64,000 bases of DNA from Penelope pileata (Eukaryota; Chordata; Aves; Galliformes; Cracidae), in contig WBMW01001284.1 in assembly GCA_013396635.1 (NCBI GenBank), positions 62,001-126,000 of the forward strand, read 5' to 3'. Each line of letters begins with the position of its first letter. Within the stretch, counting starts at the first letter, position 1. The notes under the pieces are model-generated. The model made no database searches, was not told where the DNA came from, and saw only the letters and a list, made by a program, of their open reading frames with translations. This document shows positions 24,507 to 36,201 of this stretch, piece after piece. Position numbers and translations under genes: made by a program.

Positions 24507-27500
24507 AATAACTTCATCACCAAGATTAAGCAACTTGTGAAAAGTTATTTGGGTCATCTTAATATTAAACACTGTGCTGTCCCAGTGAAGGTATCCAAAT
24601 TTCATGAGCATTTTAATACCAGTAGAAACCTCTGCTTAAACCAAACACACTATTGTGTAAACTGATGTGGATGATACCACAACAAGGCTCGGTGTCTTTG
24701 TGCTCTCCAGACCATACCAGCAGGTTTTGCACAGACTGGAAGCTTGGAGGCCAGCGGTTCCACCTAACCACTGCTATCTTTGTATGTACGCTTCCCATTT
24801 GTAGAAAAAAGAAAACTGCTTTGTTTTAAATTTACTATCAGAAAAAAAAGAAAAATTCTTTCCAAAAATCAGAACAGTACCTGCATTTGGGTTCTTCTGC
24901 ACCTGGAGGGATGTCAGACTATGTGGGAAAGATCAGGCCCTTAACAAGGGTACTAAGGAGTTCACCACATGCACAATGCCAGAATGATGAAATGTTAATG
25001 AAGTGAAAGTGTATTAGTGAATTATTAAAATTTTGTTCCTCTCTGCACTGCACAGAGTGAGAAAAACCCAGTGAAGATAATGATAAAAATAGGATCAAAA
25101 CATTTGGATCCTTTCTCCACCTCCAACAAAAAAAAGCTTTACAAAATCTGCTGTTAAAATTAGCATATTAATTGGGTGGCTGCCGCAACGATCTACGGTA
25201 AAACCCAGATGAAAACAAGCTGGAGTTTGGGGCACGGTGAGATTTAACCCAGTTCTGGGTGAGAACTTCAGCTCCCTTCCGTCTTCAGAGACCCCTCACA
25301 ATCCCCTCATGCCTCCACTCCTTGTCAGTGCAGGTCTGGTGGCCATGAACAGGTGGTGGGAAGATCCTTGGGAAGGCCTGTGGGTAAGGGCAGGCACTGG
25401 CATGTGCCTGCTGTGCCCAAAGCTGGCCTTGCCCAGGAGGAGGGTGTACTCTTGACCAAGGCAAAGAGACTGCCTGGCGACAGCAACAAACTATCATCCT
25501 TCACAAGAGGCAGAAGTCTCACCTCCAGCCACAGCCTGCCCAGTCACTGCAGGCCTCAGGGAGCAGGTGAATTTTAGGGAGAGGCCTGGTCTACACCTCG
25601 GCCAAACCCCTCTCAAGAACAAACGGAGTAAGTGAAATCAGGACTGCTGGAAAATCTCCAGGGGGCTATGGAGACTGGCCTCCCCCTTTGATGGGCAGAG
25701 GCCACATATCATTAGAGAGGAACCGAGAGCGAGCTCCAAGGGGCTGTTGGGTGCTATAGAGGCAGAGGTCCTGGGGCAGGGAAGGCAGCAGGAAAGCAGC
25801 CACAGGAAAGCACACAGCATGGTCCACGGCTGCAGTCATCAAGGTCAGGCTAAAGGAGGCTTCTGCTGAGAGACACTGATGGGCACCATCCCTTCTGGTC
25901 CTCCTCAAGAAGCCTATCCACACCAATAAGGACCAGAGGACGCAGCCTGTACACACCCCCTCTTGCCAGTTAACTCACGGGGCTCGGGAGAGCTTTCCAC
26001 CCACGTAGCCCTTCCTGTGCATCACCCACACTGATAAGGCAGCAGGCCTGAGCCTGGGCCATGCCGCACCAGCCATGGCCCCACCATGGGGAATCCCAGG
26101 GCCTACAGGGGGAAACGCACACCAAACCCTTGGAGAAAAAATTTGGGGGAGGTGGGTGGGAGGAAGGCTGTTTTTGTCTCTTATCTACACAGCACCCAAG
26201 GTGCAAACAAGTCCCAAAGAAGGCCCCAGCTGTTTGTCCATCACTGACAGGCACTCACCAGCCTCCTCCTGCTCGTGCCTGGCAGCATCCCAGCTGAAGC
26301 CAGGGGACCGCTCTCACTGCCTGATCACAAACTCAAGAAGTGAGCCTTATGCACAGGGAAAAAGAGAAAACAGGAGAGAGAGCAGCAACCCCTGTTAGGG
26401 ACCATCCCTGCGTACTCAGTGTTGCCATCACAGCAGGAGGCACTGAGGTGAGGAGAACTGACTGTCAGCAGCAGCTGGGCTAACACCAGGGCAGCCCTAC
26501 ACAGCTCAAACCATCTATAGCCTCAGAGAGCTCTACCTGCTGCCTGTGCCCACCAGCAGGCACCTCCAGGGTGGGTCCATCCCACGCTCTGTGTCCATCT
26601 GCGGGCTGCCCTGCTCCTGGGCTGTGCAGGAGGCCAAGGAGGAGGCCTTGGGCCAGACAGCCAACATCAGGCCACAGCAAATGCTCCAAAAGCATGACAG
26701 AGAAGGCGGGGAGGCTCTGGGCTGCCTTGGCTCCTGACAGCTGAACTCCTGGCATCTTCAGCAGAGCGGGACTTCCAAACCCTACGGAATAGCCACCGTG
26801 TGAACACTGCCTTTCCTTCCAGAGCTCCACGCTGGTTTCCCAGAACCAGCCGATCACTTTTGGAAAAAAAGAAAAAAAAGCACAGCCATAATTTTTACAT
26901 TTAAACAAAATGCTGTTTTGTCAGATTCCTTTTTATTATTATTATTATTCTTGTTACAGTTCGACTTTGGCTTGGCTCAGCTGCAGGAGTGGGTAAGAAG
27001 CCAAGTGCGGTTTCACAGACATATTTCAAGCCGTCGGCCAAGGCCACGCTGCACTGCGTTACGTCTCAAGTCACGAAACAGCGAATTCCAATACCAGGCA
27101 AGACAGTCCCACTCCAGCCCCACTTCAGCTTCTGGAGAGCCCTCAGCCCCGGCAGCCCCTTCCACCAGCCACAGCTCCCACCACCAGGATGCTCCACACC
27201 AAAAATCACAATGTGAAGCAAGCCAGGCAGTTCCTTACAAGTTTATGCAACTGTTCCATGCTTCACCCCCCAAAAAAAACCCTCTACAAAAGTTCAGCCT
27301 AATGCCATAAATACTCTGTTGTGAGCTGACAGCTGAGAAACACTGCCTATTTCCCCGAAGCTCCCCGCCCGCAGGAACACGGCGTCCCAAGCCGCAGCCC
27401 TCACCACCCGCCTGGACCGTCAGCCCCAGCCTCTGCTCATCAAGGAGTCGGTTACCTGACTTGTAGCTTTGGGCAGCCCTGTCTGAAACGTTCCATTTCA

Positions 27501-28679
27501 GTTTCCTATGCTCACACAATTTCCACAGATATTAAAAAATGAATTTCAGAAAGGTGATTTACGATCCAGGATGAAAGGCAGTTTGGGAGTGGAAGGACCG
27601 CTCCTATTAGTAAAGTAACTGGTGCACCTTTTGATCTTCCTTTCTAAGGCAGAGAAAATCCACCTGCGAGCATCCACACTGAATATTCAAATCATTAATT
27701 AGGCTCAAAAGGTATGAATTGCAAATGGCATAGTTTTGAAAATGTAGCCCAGAGAGGTTTGGGAGGGTTGGTAATAAAAGAAAAAAAGGCAGGACAACAC
27801 AAGAATTGTGCTTCTTGCACTTTGCCTGGGACTGGCTGGCAGCACGAGGCTGCCACAAACTCGAATCATTACAGACACAGCAGCACAGACCCTGAGGACC
27901 ATGAAGGGTCAATCCAGAGAGCACCTAATCCCGTCCATTTCCTTCACTTTGGGAAAATAAGCATGCGACACGCTTCCTGCCGCAAACCTTCCTGCAGATA
28001 AGGGTGCTCCCAACAACAGGAAATTCTTTTCTAGATGCGAGCTCACTTTCACTCTGACACCAGACTTTGTCCACCTGCACTCCACAAGGACCTGAAGCAC
28101 CATCTGGCTGTTAAGAGGCGAGTGGGACAGGTTCACAGCCCCAGAGCTGCTTGAGCCCACAGACAGGGATGGGTGCCAGCTGCTTCCCTGCACTGCTCTG
28201 CACAGCCCAAGCATCTGCTGCCGGAACAGCAATGCAAGAAGCAGAGCCCGCAAGCAGGGGGACACCAAGGGCAGCGGCAGTCGCTGGAGGCTCCGAAGCA
28301 GTGATCTGCACAGCGGTGAAGCACTCGGGTGCTTCTCTCAGCTCAGTCACTGCAAAATGAAGATGAAAAGGAGCAAGAAACAAAATGTTTTGGAGAAAAT
28401 GCAGTGGATGTTCCGAGACATCTCTGTCAAGGACAGCAGAAATCATCCACTACCCAGGAAAATAAGCTGAAGCCTTTCTTGGGAGTTTGCTGGGGAATGG
28501 TCCTGCGCTGCCCTGAGAGCAGAATCACTCTTGTACACAATGAACTCTCAACAGTCCAGCAAAGTAAAACTTTAATTTACTAAAACAACAGCCTTGTTCT
28601 CTCACTCCGCATTCACCCATAATTAAGCCCATCTCATTCTCCTGTCTCCAGTTTTGTCCTCAAACAGCACTCCACATCC
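24507..28679. other. non-coding interval, no gene supported
   Basis: No repeat family is recognised apart from a TTA microsatellite at 26933-26949. A pyrimidine/TTA-rich tract ending in 'ttgttacag' (about 26959) is followed 33 bases later by 'gtggGTAAGA', a micro-exon-like arrangement that I do not believe without transcript support. The longest open frame, 142 codons (minus, 26480-26908), has no domain. Confidence 0.5.
26933..26949. repeat. (TTA)n microsatellite
   Basis: Five to six TTA/ATT units. Confidence 0.9.
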
Positions 28680-29069
28680 AAGCGGCAACTCTAACCGCCC
28701 GGGGCTGCCCGGAGCCATTTCCCCCGTTTCCCCAGGTGAGCCCGGGGCTGCAGCAGCCCTAGCAGCCAGCACACACCATCACGCTGTTCGGGGCCGGGAG
28801 GACCGCGGGGTGCCCCCGGTCCCAGCGCGGCGCTGCCCCGCACCCGGCGCCGCACAATGACCTTGGGCTGACGGGCACCTTCTCGGGTTTCAACAGATGC
28901 TGTGGGAAAGGCAACAGAAGCCAGCGCGTTCTGCAGGCATTTCTGATGATATGCAGACTTTTTTTTTTTTTTTAAATAAATGGGGGGAGTCTTCTCAGTT
29001 TCCATGACAACAACGTCTCCACTTGTCTGTTATTAGATGCCATCCGCTTCCCGTGCCTCAGCGCCGAAA

Positions 29070-29079
29070 CCAATCAGCG
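29070..29079 (+). promoter_or_regulatory. CCAAT box in CpG island
   Basis: CCAATCAGCG is an excellent match to the NF-Y consensus and sits at the left edge of the GC-rich lobe, where such boxes commonly lie 60-100 bp from a start site. Confidence 0.5.
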
Positions 29080-29665
29080 GAGCGCTGGCGGCTCCCGCAG
29101 CTCCGGGACGGTCCCCCCGAACACGAGAGCCGCTCGGGCGGCGCGGGACGCCCGGGCCCCACGCTCGGGGCCGCCAGGGGAGCGCGGTCCGCTGCTGGCC
29201 GCCGCTGAGGGGCACAAGGGGGAATGTCGGGCTCGCGCCGCCCCGCGCCGTGCCCCTAAGAGAAACGACGGCCCGGTGTCCTCCGCCGCCCGCGTTTGTT
29301 TGGGGTCTGCTCCGGGGCACGGCCCCCCCCCGGGGACCGCGGTCCGGCAGTGCCACGCTGCCAGGACGGTCCCACCGCGGCCACGGAAGTTTCGGCACCC
29401 GGCGCCAGCGGCGGCCCCGGGGCTGCGCGGCGCGAACCTGCGGCTGCGGGTGCGCACGGAACAGCAGCCGCGGGGTCAGCGGGGAAAGCCCTTTCCAGGC
29501 GGTGACACACGCGCACGCTGTGAGGAAATTAACGGGAAGCGACTCCCGGAGAGCCGGGAGCCCCGCGGAGAGGCGGCGGAGGGCCGCGCGCGGGCACGGG
29601 CGCGCCGCCCCCGGACGGAGCGGAACGGAACGGGCCGGGCCGCCCCAGCGGCGCCCTTCACCGCG

Positions 29666-29774
29666 NNNNNNNNNNNNNNNNNNNNNNNNNNNNNNNNNNN
29701 NNNNNNNNNNNNNNNNNNNNNNNNNNNNNNNNNNNNNNNNNNNNNNNNNNNNNNNNNNNNNNNNNNNNNNNNNN
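29666..29774. other. assembly gap, 109 N
   Basis: The run of N lies inside the CpG island, between 'caccgcg' and 'gccccgccccgcc'. Extreme GC is the likely cause. Its true length is unknown and it may hide a first exon. Confidence 0.98.
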
Positions 29775-29831
29775 GCCCCGCCCCGCCGGCCCCGCGTCCC
29801 GCCCCGCCGAGGCGCCGCGTCCAGGTGGGGG

Positions 29832-30512
29832 GTGGTGAAAAACGGTGTCCCCCAGGGGTCCGCCGTGGTACCGGCGCCATTCAGCATCTTTATCAATGAC
29901 AGCCGGTGGGACTGAGGGCACCCTCTGCAAGGTGGCTGCTGACACCAAGCTGTGTGGTGCGGTTGACACACCAGAAGGAAGGGATCCCTCCAGAGTGACC
30001 TGGACAGGCGCAAAACGTGGGCCCACAGGAACCTAATGAGGCTCAACACGGCCAAGTGCATGGTGTGGCACCTGGGTCCGGGCAGTCCCAGGTATGTGCA
30101 CAGGCTGGGGGAAGGACTCAATGAGAGCAGCCCTGTGGAGAAGGACCTGAGGGTCCTGGTGGGTGAAAAGCTGGAGATGAGCCAGCAGTGTGCTCTTACA
30201 GCTTGGAAGGCCAATGGTATCCTGGGCTCCATCAGAAGAGGGGTGGCCAGCAGGGACAGGGAGGGGATTGTCCGCCTCTGCTCCACCCTCATGAGGCCCC
30301 ACTTGGAGTACTGTGTCCAGGCCTGGGGCCCCCAATACAGGAAAGATGCAGAGCTGCTGGAGAGGGCCCAGAGGAGGGCTATGAAGATGCTCAGAGGGCT
30401 GGAGCACCTCCCCTTCAAGGGCAGACTGAGGGAGCTGGGCTTTTTCAGACTGGAGAAGAGAAGGCTGNGGGCTGTAAGGTCTGTCCTGGCCCACCCACTC
30501 TATGGTTCTATG
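29832..30512 (+). mobile_element. CR1 LINE, ORF2 (RT) 3' fragment
   Basis: Plus-strand CR1 copy, 5'-truncated within the reverse transcriptase. It opens with 'NGVPQGS' and 'FSIFINDS', the CR1 form of the GVPQGS..LFNIFIND block, at 29836-29905. It then has a disrupted segment in place of the FADDTKL box ('aaggtggctgctgacaccaa'). From 30036 a long frame carries 'RLNTAKCMVWHLG', 'EKDLRVLVGEKLEMSQQCA', 'MRPHLEYCVQAWGPQYRKD' and 'ELLERAQRRAMKML', all typical of the C-terminal part of CR1 ORF2. After an N at 30468 the usual 3' region is missing and only a remnant 'ctctatggttctatgg' follows, so the 3' end is deleted or misassembled. The frameshifts mean it is inactive. Confidence 0.9.
30036..30467 (+). 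pseudogene. CR1 ORF2 C-terminal fragment
   Basis: An open frame of about 144 codons before the N at 30468 corresponds to the region C-terminal of the RT catalytic core in CR1 ORF2, which normally carries out target-primed reverse transcription. It lacks the endonuclease and the catalytic aspartates, so it has no activity by itself. Its openness shows that this insertion is younger than the two degraded relics elsewhere in the window. Confidence 0.8.
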
Positions 30513-33500
30513 GAGAAGAGGAGCGCAGCGGGGCAGGGCGCAGGCCCCGGCTGTGAGCACACTGAGCGGGGACAGTTGGAGCTGCCAGCGCTGCCATGCA
30601 CCCAGGGAGCAGCCAGGCCTGTACAGGGCATTCAGTCATTCGCTGTATATTGACCTTGCTCCAGCCAGGCCTACTTGGTGGCACCTGGAGGCACGTGTGA
30701 CGGCTGTGGTGCTAGCAGGATGCGCCTGCCGTTACCCCGTAGTTCAAGGTCAGCATGCCATGGGGTGGACAGCCCTGCCTTGCTGCTCACGCTTCAGGAA
30801 ATGGGTGGGCTCACACAGTCCCTGAAACTGCTACGGGTGCTGTCCCCCTTTCACAAGTCTGCCCTGTATCAGCGCTATGAAGAGCACCTTTCTAAGTACC
30901 CATCAGCTCCGGGCCAGGTCATTTTCCTAGCGGAAGCCATAGCAGCACTCCTCTGTCCTTCGCTCAGGCCCCTTGAATCACTCTGTGCTGCATCCATGCC
31001 AATTGCAGCAGAGTGAGACCTCAGCCCGTGTTCCTGCAGAGCACAGCCACAAGGATGTGCATTTCCCTGCCTCCGTTTGCTCCCAGCGAGGCGGGCTTCA
31101 TTATTCTTTCATTTCTTCCTCCTTCCTCCCACTCATGTATTTGAGGCTTTCTTACGTGCTTGGTAACTCCACTTCCCACCTCCTCTTCATTTAGATCCTT
31201 CTTAAAGAAAGGAGTGTTTTAGGAGACCCACATTTGCAAGGGAAAAATATTAATAGTGGAAACTTTCTCAGCGATGTATTTTCCCTGTCTCCAAGTGCAT
31301 CTTGTCTCTTTGCATCAGCCTTAGCGATGCTCGCTCTCCCATACAGAGGGCTGCTTTGTTATCTGTATCTGCCAGCTGAAATTAATGAAGATGAAATTCT
31401 TACCTTTTTCCAAACGGGGGAGAATTTATGATTTATGCCGCAGAATGTTCTCGCATGTCCAAGTCAGACCATTTCATCTAATTCCCCTTCACGTTTTTCA
31501 TTGAGCCTTGTTCTCCTGGGGAGCTGCACATCCTGCAGCCCCTGTGCTACCCCCACCCTCCTGCGCCCCAACCTTTGGCACCGGGGCCCCTCTCCTCCCC
31601 AGGCACACATGTCCCTGCAGAGGAGCCGCTCCCAGGAACACCTCCGGACCCATGAGGAGTGTGGCTGCACCCACACAGTGGCTGTGGTTCTGCTGCAAAA
31701 CCCATTGTGGCCCCCCAAGGGTTTGTGGTTAGCACCATGTGGAATTTACTGAGGGGCAAAACCAGGAGCTGTTGCAGGTGTGCACAGTGGTGTTGTTACC
31801 CATTCTCTTCTTTTGCTTCCAAAGTCGTTACCAAGACTGTGCTGGCTGGGAAGCGCTCAGAGCTGATGTCCTGCTCCATGGGAGCCGTGTGACAAGGAAT
31901 GTAGCTCTGGCAGCACACTGGTCGCCATGCAAATGCTCGTTCATCTCTTCCAAAATGGCATTTTACTGCGGTGCTGCCTGCCCTTTTGGTTCTTGAGTGC
32001 GTTTAGTCTCTCCACTGGAGCACAAAGATAAAATGGCAGAGCTTTAAGCCACATCATGCGCTTTCAAGTGCAGGAAGATATCAGTGACTTTCACTCCATT
32101 TACCCATTTGCCATTAGTATCTGACTGGATAAACAGAGACAATTAAAAACATTGGTCTACATTTTCAGACATGTAATGGCTTTCTGTAGTGCCTCAGTGT
32201 TTTAGGTGTCTGACGTGTTCTGTTGAAGATTTTGATAGGACAAACACTCATGTATGCATTTCCAGGCCATGTTCCTGTTGCCCCCCAGATGCACAGAGCA
32301 CAGCCCCTGCTGACAGTGCCGCAGCTCCGGCCACCGCACTGCGTGGGACCGAGCCCCAGCAACGCGGTGAAATACAAGGGGATTAGGGTAATGACATTCT
32401 CTTTCATGCTTACGAATCGAGCCCCCTCGCATTCCCCACGGACAGGCAGGCAGACCCTTTATGGTGACAGAGGGGCACTTAATTATGCACATCTATGTGT
32501 TCTGTTACAACTTTAATAACAGCCCAAGAGCCTCTTGAGCAATAGACTCGCTGTTATGAACCAAAAGGATAAAACTCAGGTTCTCTGGTGGACAATGAAA
32601 GTGGATTCCTTCCACTCTTCCTTATTTTATTTTTGTTAATATCACTCTTAAACTTTGAATTATCCTGCAAGTATTAGGGCTCATTAACTTTGTTTCGGCT
32701 TGTACTTCGTGTTAATGGGATGGTTTTTTGTAACAAATATGAATCACTTGAAGGCTAAGGCTTAAATGTTTAATAAAAGTCATTAATAGAATTACGTGCA
32801 GGGACTTAAAAGAAAGATGGTGGTGTTGTTATGGTTACTGCTGGATCTCAGCTGTCAGTGGTCTTTCTGACTTACCCTCTGCCTAAGCCAGGCCTCAAGC
32901 TTTCACCTTCCCGCAGGCAGGCGATGTGAGTCCAGCAAGCTCCTGGTGTGTTCTCCAAGCTCCCACATGTATGTGGGAGCAGGGACCTTCAGCCTTCCTG
33001 CATGACCTAAACAACTTTTATAAAACAGAAGAGCCACTTAGCAACTGAAATAAAGCATGCTGGTTAAAAAAATATTCCATGTCCACTTTATCTTGCAGTC
33101 TTGCCAATGTCTACTGAATTAGACATCTACAGATCTGAGCGCTTTCAATTCCTTTTGGGTTCTTGCTCTCCAAAGCCTCAATTTAAATGGTTCTCTGTAA
33201 ATTCTCCGAGGTCTTTCGTGCCTTCCTTCACAGGCACCCGTGTCCTCCCAGGGAAATCTCTCCTGCGAGCCTAGCAGGGGCCCAGCCAAAATGTCACAGC
33301 GAAGGGCATTTGCTTCAGTTCCCAAGTGTTTCCACAAAAGTGCGTGCCTGGATTCATCTGCTCTCTCCTGGGTACACTTCCTGACAACCCAGCGATTGAA
33401 GTAGCTCAATGTATGCACACAGTAAACATGTCAACACATCACGTTCATAAATTATTACAGGCGATGCCAAATCTGCCACAAAGATTTTTCGACTTGAGGC

Positions 33501-35796
33501 TGCAGAAGAGGATCTTCAGTGGCAGAAATGCTGAAAGACTGAAAGTAAAAAATAAGGAGAAGGATTTCTGTTAACCTCGTGGAACTGGGATCTGAGACAG
33601 CACATGCTTTACCGCCAGAGGGAAGAAGAGTGATGACTATTCAGTGGTGACCAAGACAGATTTTAGATTTTAGTAAAAACTATAGCAAAACATTCATAAA
33701 GCTGCTCTGGTACTGCCAAACCCAGTCCTGTGTGCCTGTCTGAGGGGACCGCTGGGAAGCAGGGTACTCTGCGACGTTCTGTAAAACCAGTTCTCTTTTT
33801 CTTTCCTGCGCTTTGATGCAACATCCTGAAGCATACACAGTAGTTACGGAAACTATTTTGGGTACAAGCAGTAGGATGCAGATTTTTTGGCCGTTCTGGG
33901 TCTAGCCTGGGGCAAAATGATGCCTGCTGCCCCTCCTCACTCACATCAGTGCCCACTCCCCACCCTCACTGTTGCACATTCCCTGTCCTCCAGGTTTGCA
34001 GGTTCAGCATTTGTGTCTCCAGGTCTGGTACAGGTAAATCCCCTCTCCTCACCATTAATAACAATGGAACCACCCATGGCCAAGGTGCATGGGCTCCTCC
34101 ATAGCTCTGCCGCTTTGAAGACAGCTCTCAAGCTTTGTATCTTTACCTTGTTTTTCTCCAAAAAGGAAACCTCAGAGTTCTTAGCCCGGATACTTGACAC
34201 CAGCAGCAGGCCTGCAGAGCTGCGCAGCGGGAGAGCAGGAGCCTCCTGGCTGCTCTGCCCGGACAGGGACTGAGAAACCTGGCACAGATTTTCTCCTCCC
34301 CCCCTCCTCACTTCCAAAGCCTGGGCTCTGTTCTGTTAATCTCACCTGGGATGATGTTAGTGACATGGGTTTGCTGGATCACCTTTAATTATTTGTATAT
34401 TTGGATTAATTTAGCATGAGCTTTACCAAGAGGGTCTTTTCTTCTGCAAGCTGAGACATTTCTGTTTCTAATAAGTACAGCCACTTTGTTATTCTATGGT
34501 TACTTTGTTATCCCTGAGAAAAGAAAAATTCTGAATTTTATTGAGATGAATCAAAGACGGTGATGAAACTATCTCCTAAACTAGCTTTATGTGCATCTCA
34601 TTAAATAGTGTAAGTCATAATAATGCTTTTAATCAGGAAACAGAACTTTTTCTGCCAGTTTTTTCCTTTTCTTTGCTTAAATATTTATGCAGGGAGGGCA
34701 GCCCATCTGGTTTAGATTGTAGGATGGAAATCACAAGACGTACCCACCATCCCCTGACTTGTAATTCTGGAAAAGACTGGAAGTAGTTTGGCAACATCAT
34801 ATGTTTCCCTGCCTCCTGTAGAAATAAATCTCCAGCTCTGGAGTAGATTGCAGCCGACAACTGGGTAATTTCAAGACCTAGACCCAAGCTGTTTGGGGAG
34901 CCAAATCCAGGTTCAGATTTCTGGTAACGTGGTGGTTGGAGTTCATGTTTAGGTTCAGGCTACTATAAATTAACTTGGGATTAGCTGTGCAGTCTGCATT
35001 CAGGTCCAGGCTTGGACATGCTTGGATGTCTGGATCTGGTCTGGCTGTCCAGGCATTTCCCCCTAGAATCAGAGCGTTCACAGCCTGCTTCCTGCAATGA
35101 GGCAGTGAATACAAAGGCAAATGCCATAGCTGCAGCAGGTATTCCCTGTTGCAGGCATTAGCATGGTGATTGTCTCAGCATTGTTAACGTCTGACCTCCC
35201 CACACGTTATCAGAGAAGCGTTACCGTCTGCCTGTTACAGGAGAGGTATGAAGGCACAAAGGGACTCGGTCACATTTGGGCTCCCAATGCACCGGGAGCT
35301 GGGTCCTATGAGAGCTGCAGCAATGGAGCGAGCTGCTCCCCAGCTAAACTGATGCTACTCGTTGCTGAAGGCAGCCAATCCCTAATAGCACCCTTCTCAC
35401 AGAGTTCCTGAAGCCCTTACAGAAGTGGCTGCACTGCCATCTTCCCAACGTGCAGGTGGAGAAAGGAAAGCACAGCAAACCCCTATGAAAGGTGAATAAC
35501 CGAGTCAGGGAAAGGACTAAAATGCTCTGAGACGGCAGGGTGGGATATAAGGGTAAGGCCTTACTGAATGCAGTTACTGCTTGTCCCCAGATGGTTCCAG
35601 GCTGCTCTCTCTGATGACAGCAGACATTCAGAAGTCCCCTTGCTGGGGCACACCAATGGCCAAGCTGCGTGCTGCCCCTCTTAACACACTGGCCCTGCCC
35701 AGCTGCCTGGAACTGACACAGCTTTGGAACCATCCAGCGGGTTTGTACAGTGCACAGCATGTAGTTTAACCTCCTCCAGATAACTGATGTGGCCAC
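30513..35796. other. non-coding interval with possible conserved blocks
   Basis: No gene or known repeat is seen. Blocks at about 31200-31440 and 32600-32810 contain many ATTA/TAAT words of the homeodomain-site type and look like conserved non-coding elements by texture only. At 34905-35050 phrases such as 'aggttcag' and 'tccaggct' recur as imperfect, irregular repeats. A stretch at 33467-33572 translates to a basic peptide that ends in a stop, without a recognised family. Confidence 0.45.
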
Positions 35797-36192
35797 TGGT
35801 TGTCATTACTAAGTGACCAGCAAGATAAAGAGAGGTTTATTGATTTTAAGGCAATGGGGCGAGTGACACGTTCTACACAGGCCAGAGCAGGCATGGGAAG
35901 CCCTGTCAGTAACACTAGGGCTTTTATACACAGCCCAGACCAAAATGGAGCCTGGGATGTGACCCACTTCCTGCATCAAGAAATGGCACATCCAGGGCAG
36001 AAGCACCACAGTGTGGATCTTCTTCGGGTGGGTGAGCTTGGAACATGGCAAGGGGGGCAATTTTTTCTCTCTTTTTTCAATTGGAGTCTATCTGGATTGA
36101 TGCTACCAAGAGCCACACTGCTACTCCATGTCACAGATATCTTTGTCCCTGTGCTGGGGGGAATGTGCTGGGAGTAACAAAATTTGTTATCA
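35797..36192 (-). mobile_element. probable solo LTR of an endogenous retrovirus
   Basis: Read on the minus strand, this roughly 390-bp block has the order expected of a retroviral long terminal repeat. A polypurine tract AGGGGAAAA lies at 36193-36201, directly before a TG start at 36192. A TATA box (TATAAAAG, plus-strand 35921-35928) follows in the 3' half. About 80 bp downstream is a polyadenylation signal AATAAA (plus-strand 35836-35841), followed by a CT-rich stretch and a CA-type end near 35797-35801. This spacing is typical of U3-R-U5. No gag, pol or env remnant was recognised on either side, and I found no convincing target-site duplication, so it may be a solo or degraded 3' LTR. The boundaries and the family are uncertain. 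Confidence 0.45.
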
Positions 36193-36201
36193 TTTTCCCC
36201 T

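Larger units (their letters stand above)
28680..29830. promoter_or_regulatory. CpG island, probable promoter, broken by a gap
   Basis: This is the only strongly GC- and CpG-rich block in the window. It has two lobes, 28680-28860 and 29040-29830, separated by an ordinary stretch containing a T-run near 28961-28975. The second lobe holds a perfect NF-Y-type CCAATCAGCG at 29070-29079. To the right of the gap is a cluster of GC-box-like CCCCGCCC/CCGCCCC repeats (29775-29812). No TATA box stands out, as is usual for CpG-island promoters. A candidate plus-strand donor (CCAG/GTGAGC) lies at about 28732-28741. Long open frames across this block on both strands reflect stop-codon scarcity in GC-rich DNA and are not taken as genes. 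The direction of transcription and the gene served are unknown; an unmethylated germline promoter is inferred from the surviving CpGs. Confidence 0.7.

Noticed and set aside
26960..26998. 33-nt micro-exon-like segment between TTGTTACAG and GTAAGA
   Set aside because: The upstream tract is a TTA microsatellite, not a proper pyrimidine tract. Such short spacing is common by chance.
28330..28380. MIR-SINE-like phrase (cagctcagtcactgcaaaatg)
   Set aside because: Only a short partial resemblance to the MIR core. No tRNA-related head or conserved core around it.
29037..29915. 292-codon plus-strand open frame in the CpG island
   Set aside because: Arg/Gly/Pro/Ala-rich translation typical of GC-rich non-coding DNA. 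It crosses the N gap, and overlapping frames on both strands are open as well.
29033..30418. 461-codon minus-strand open frame across the gap
   Set aside because: It spans 109 N, a CpG island and the antisense of a CR1. The openness comes from stop scarcity in GC-rich DNA and from the unknown bases.
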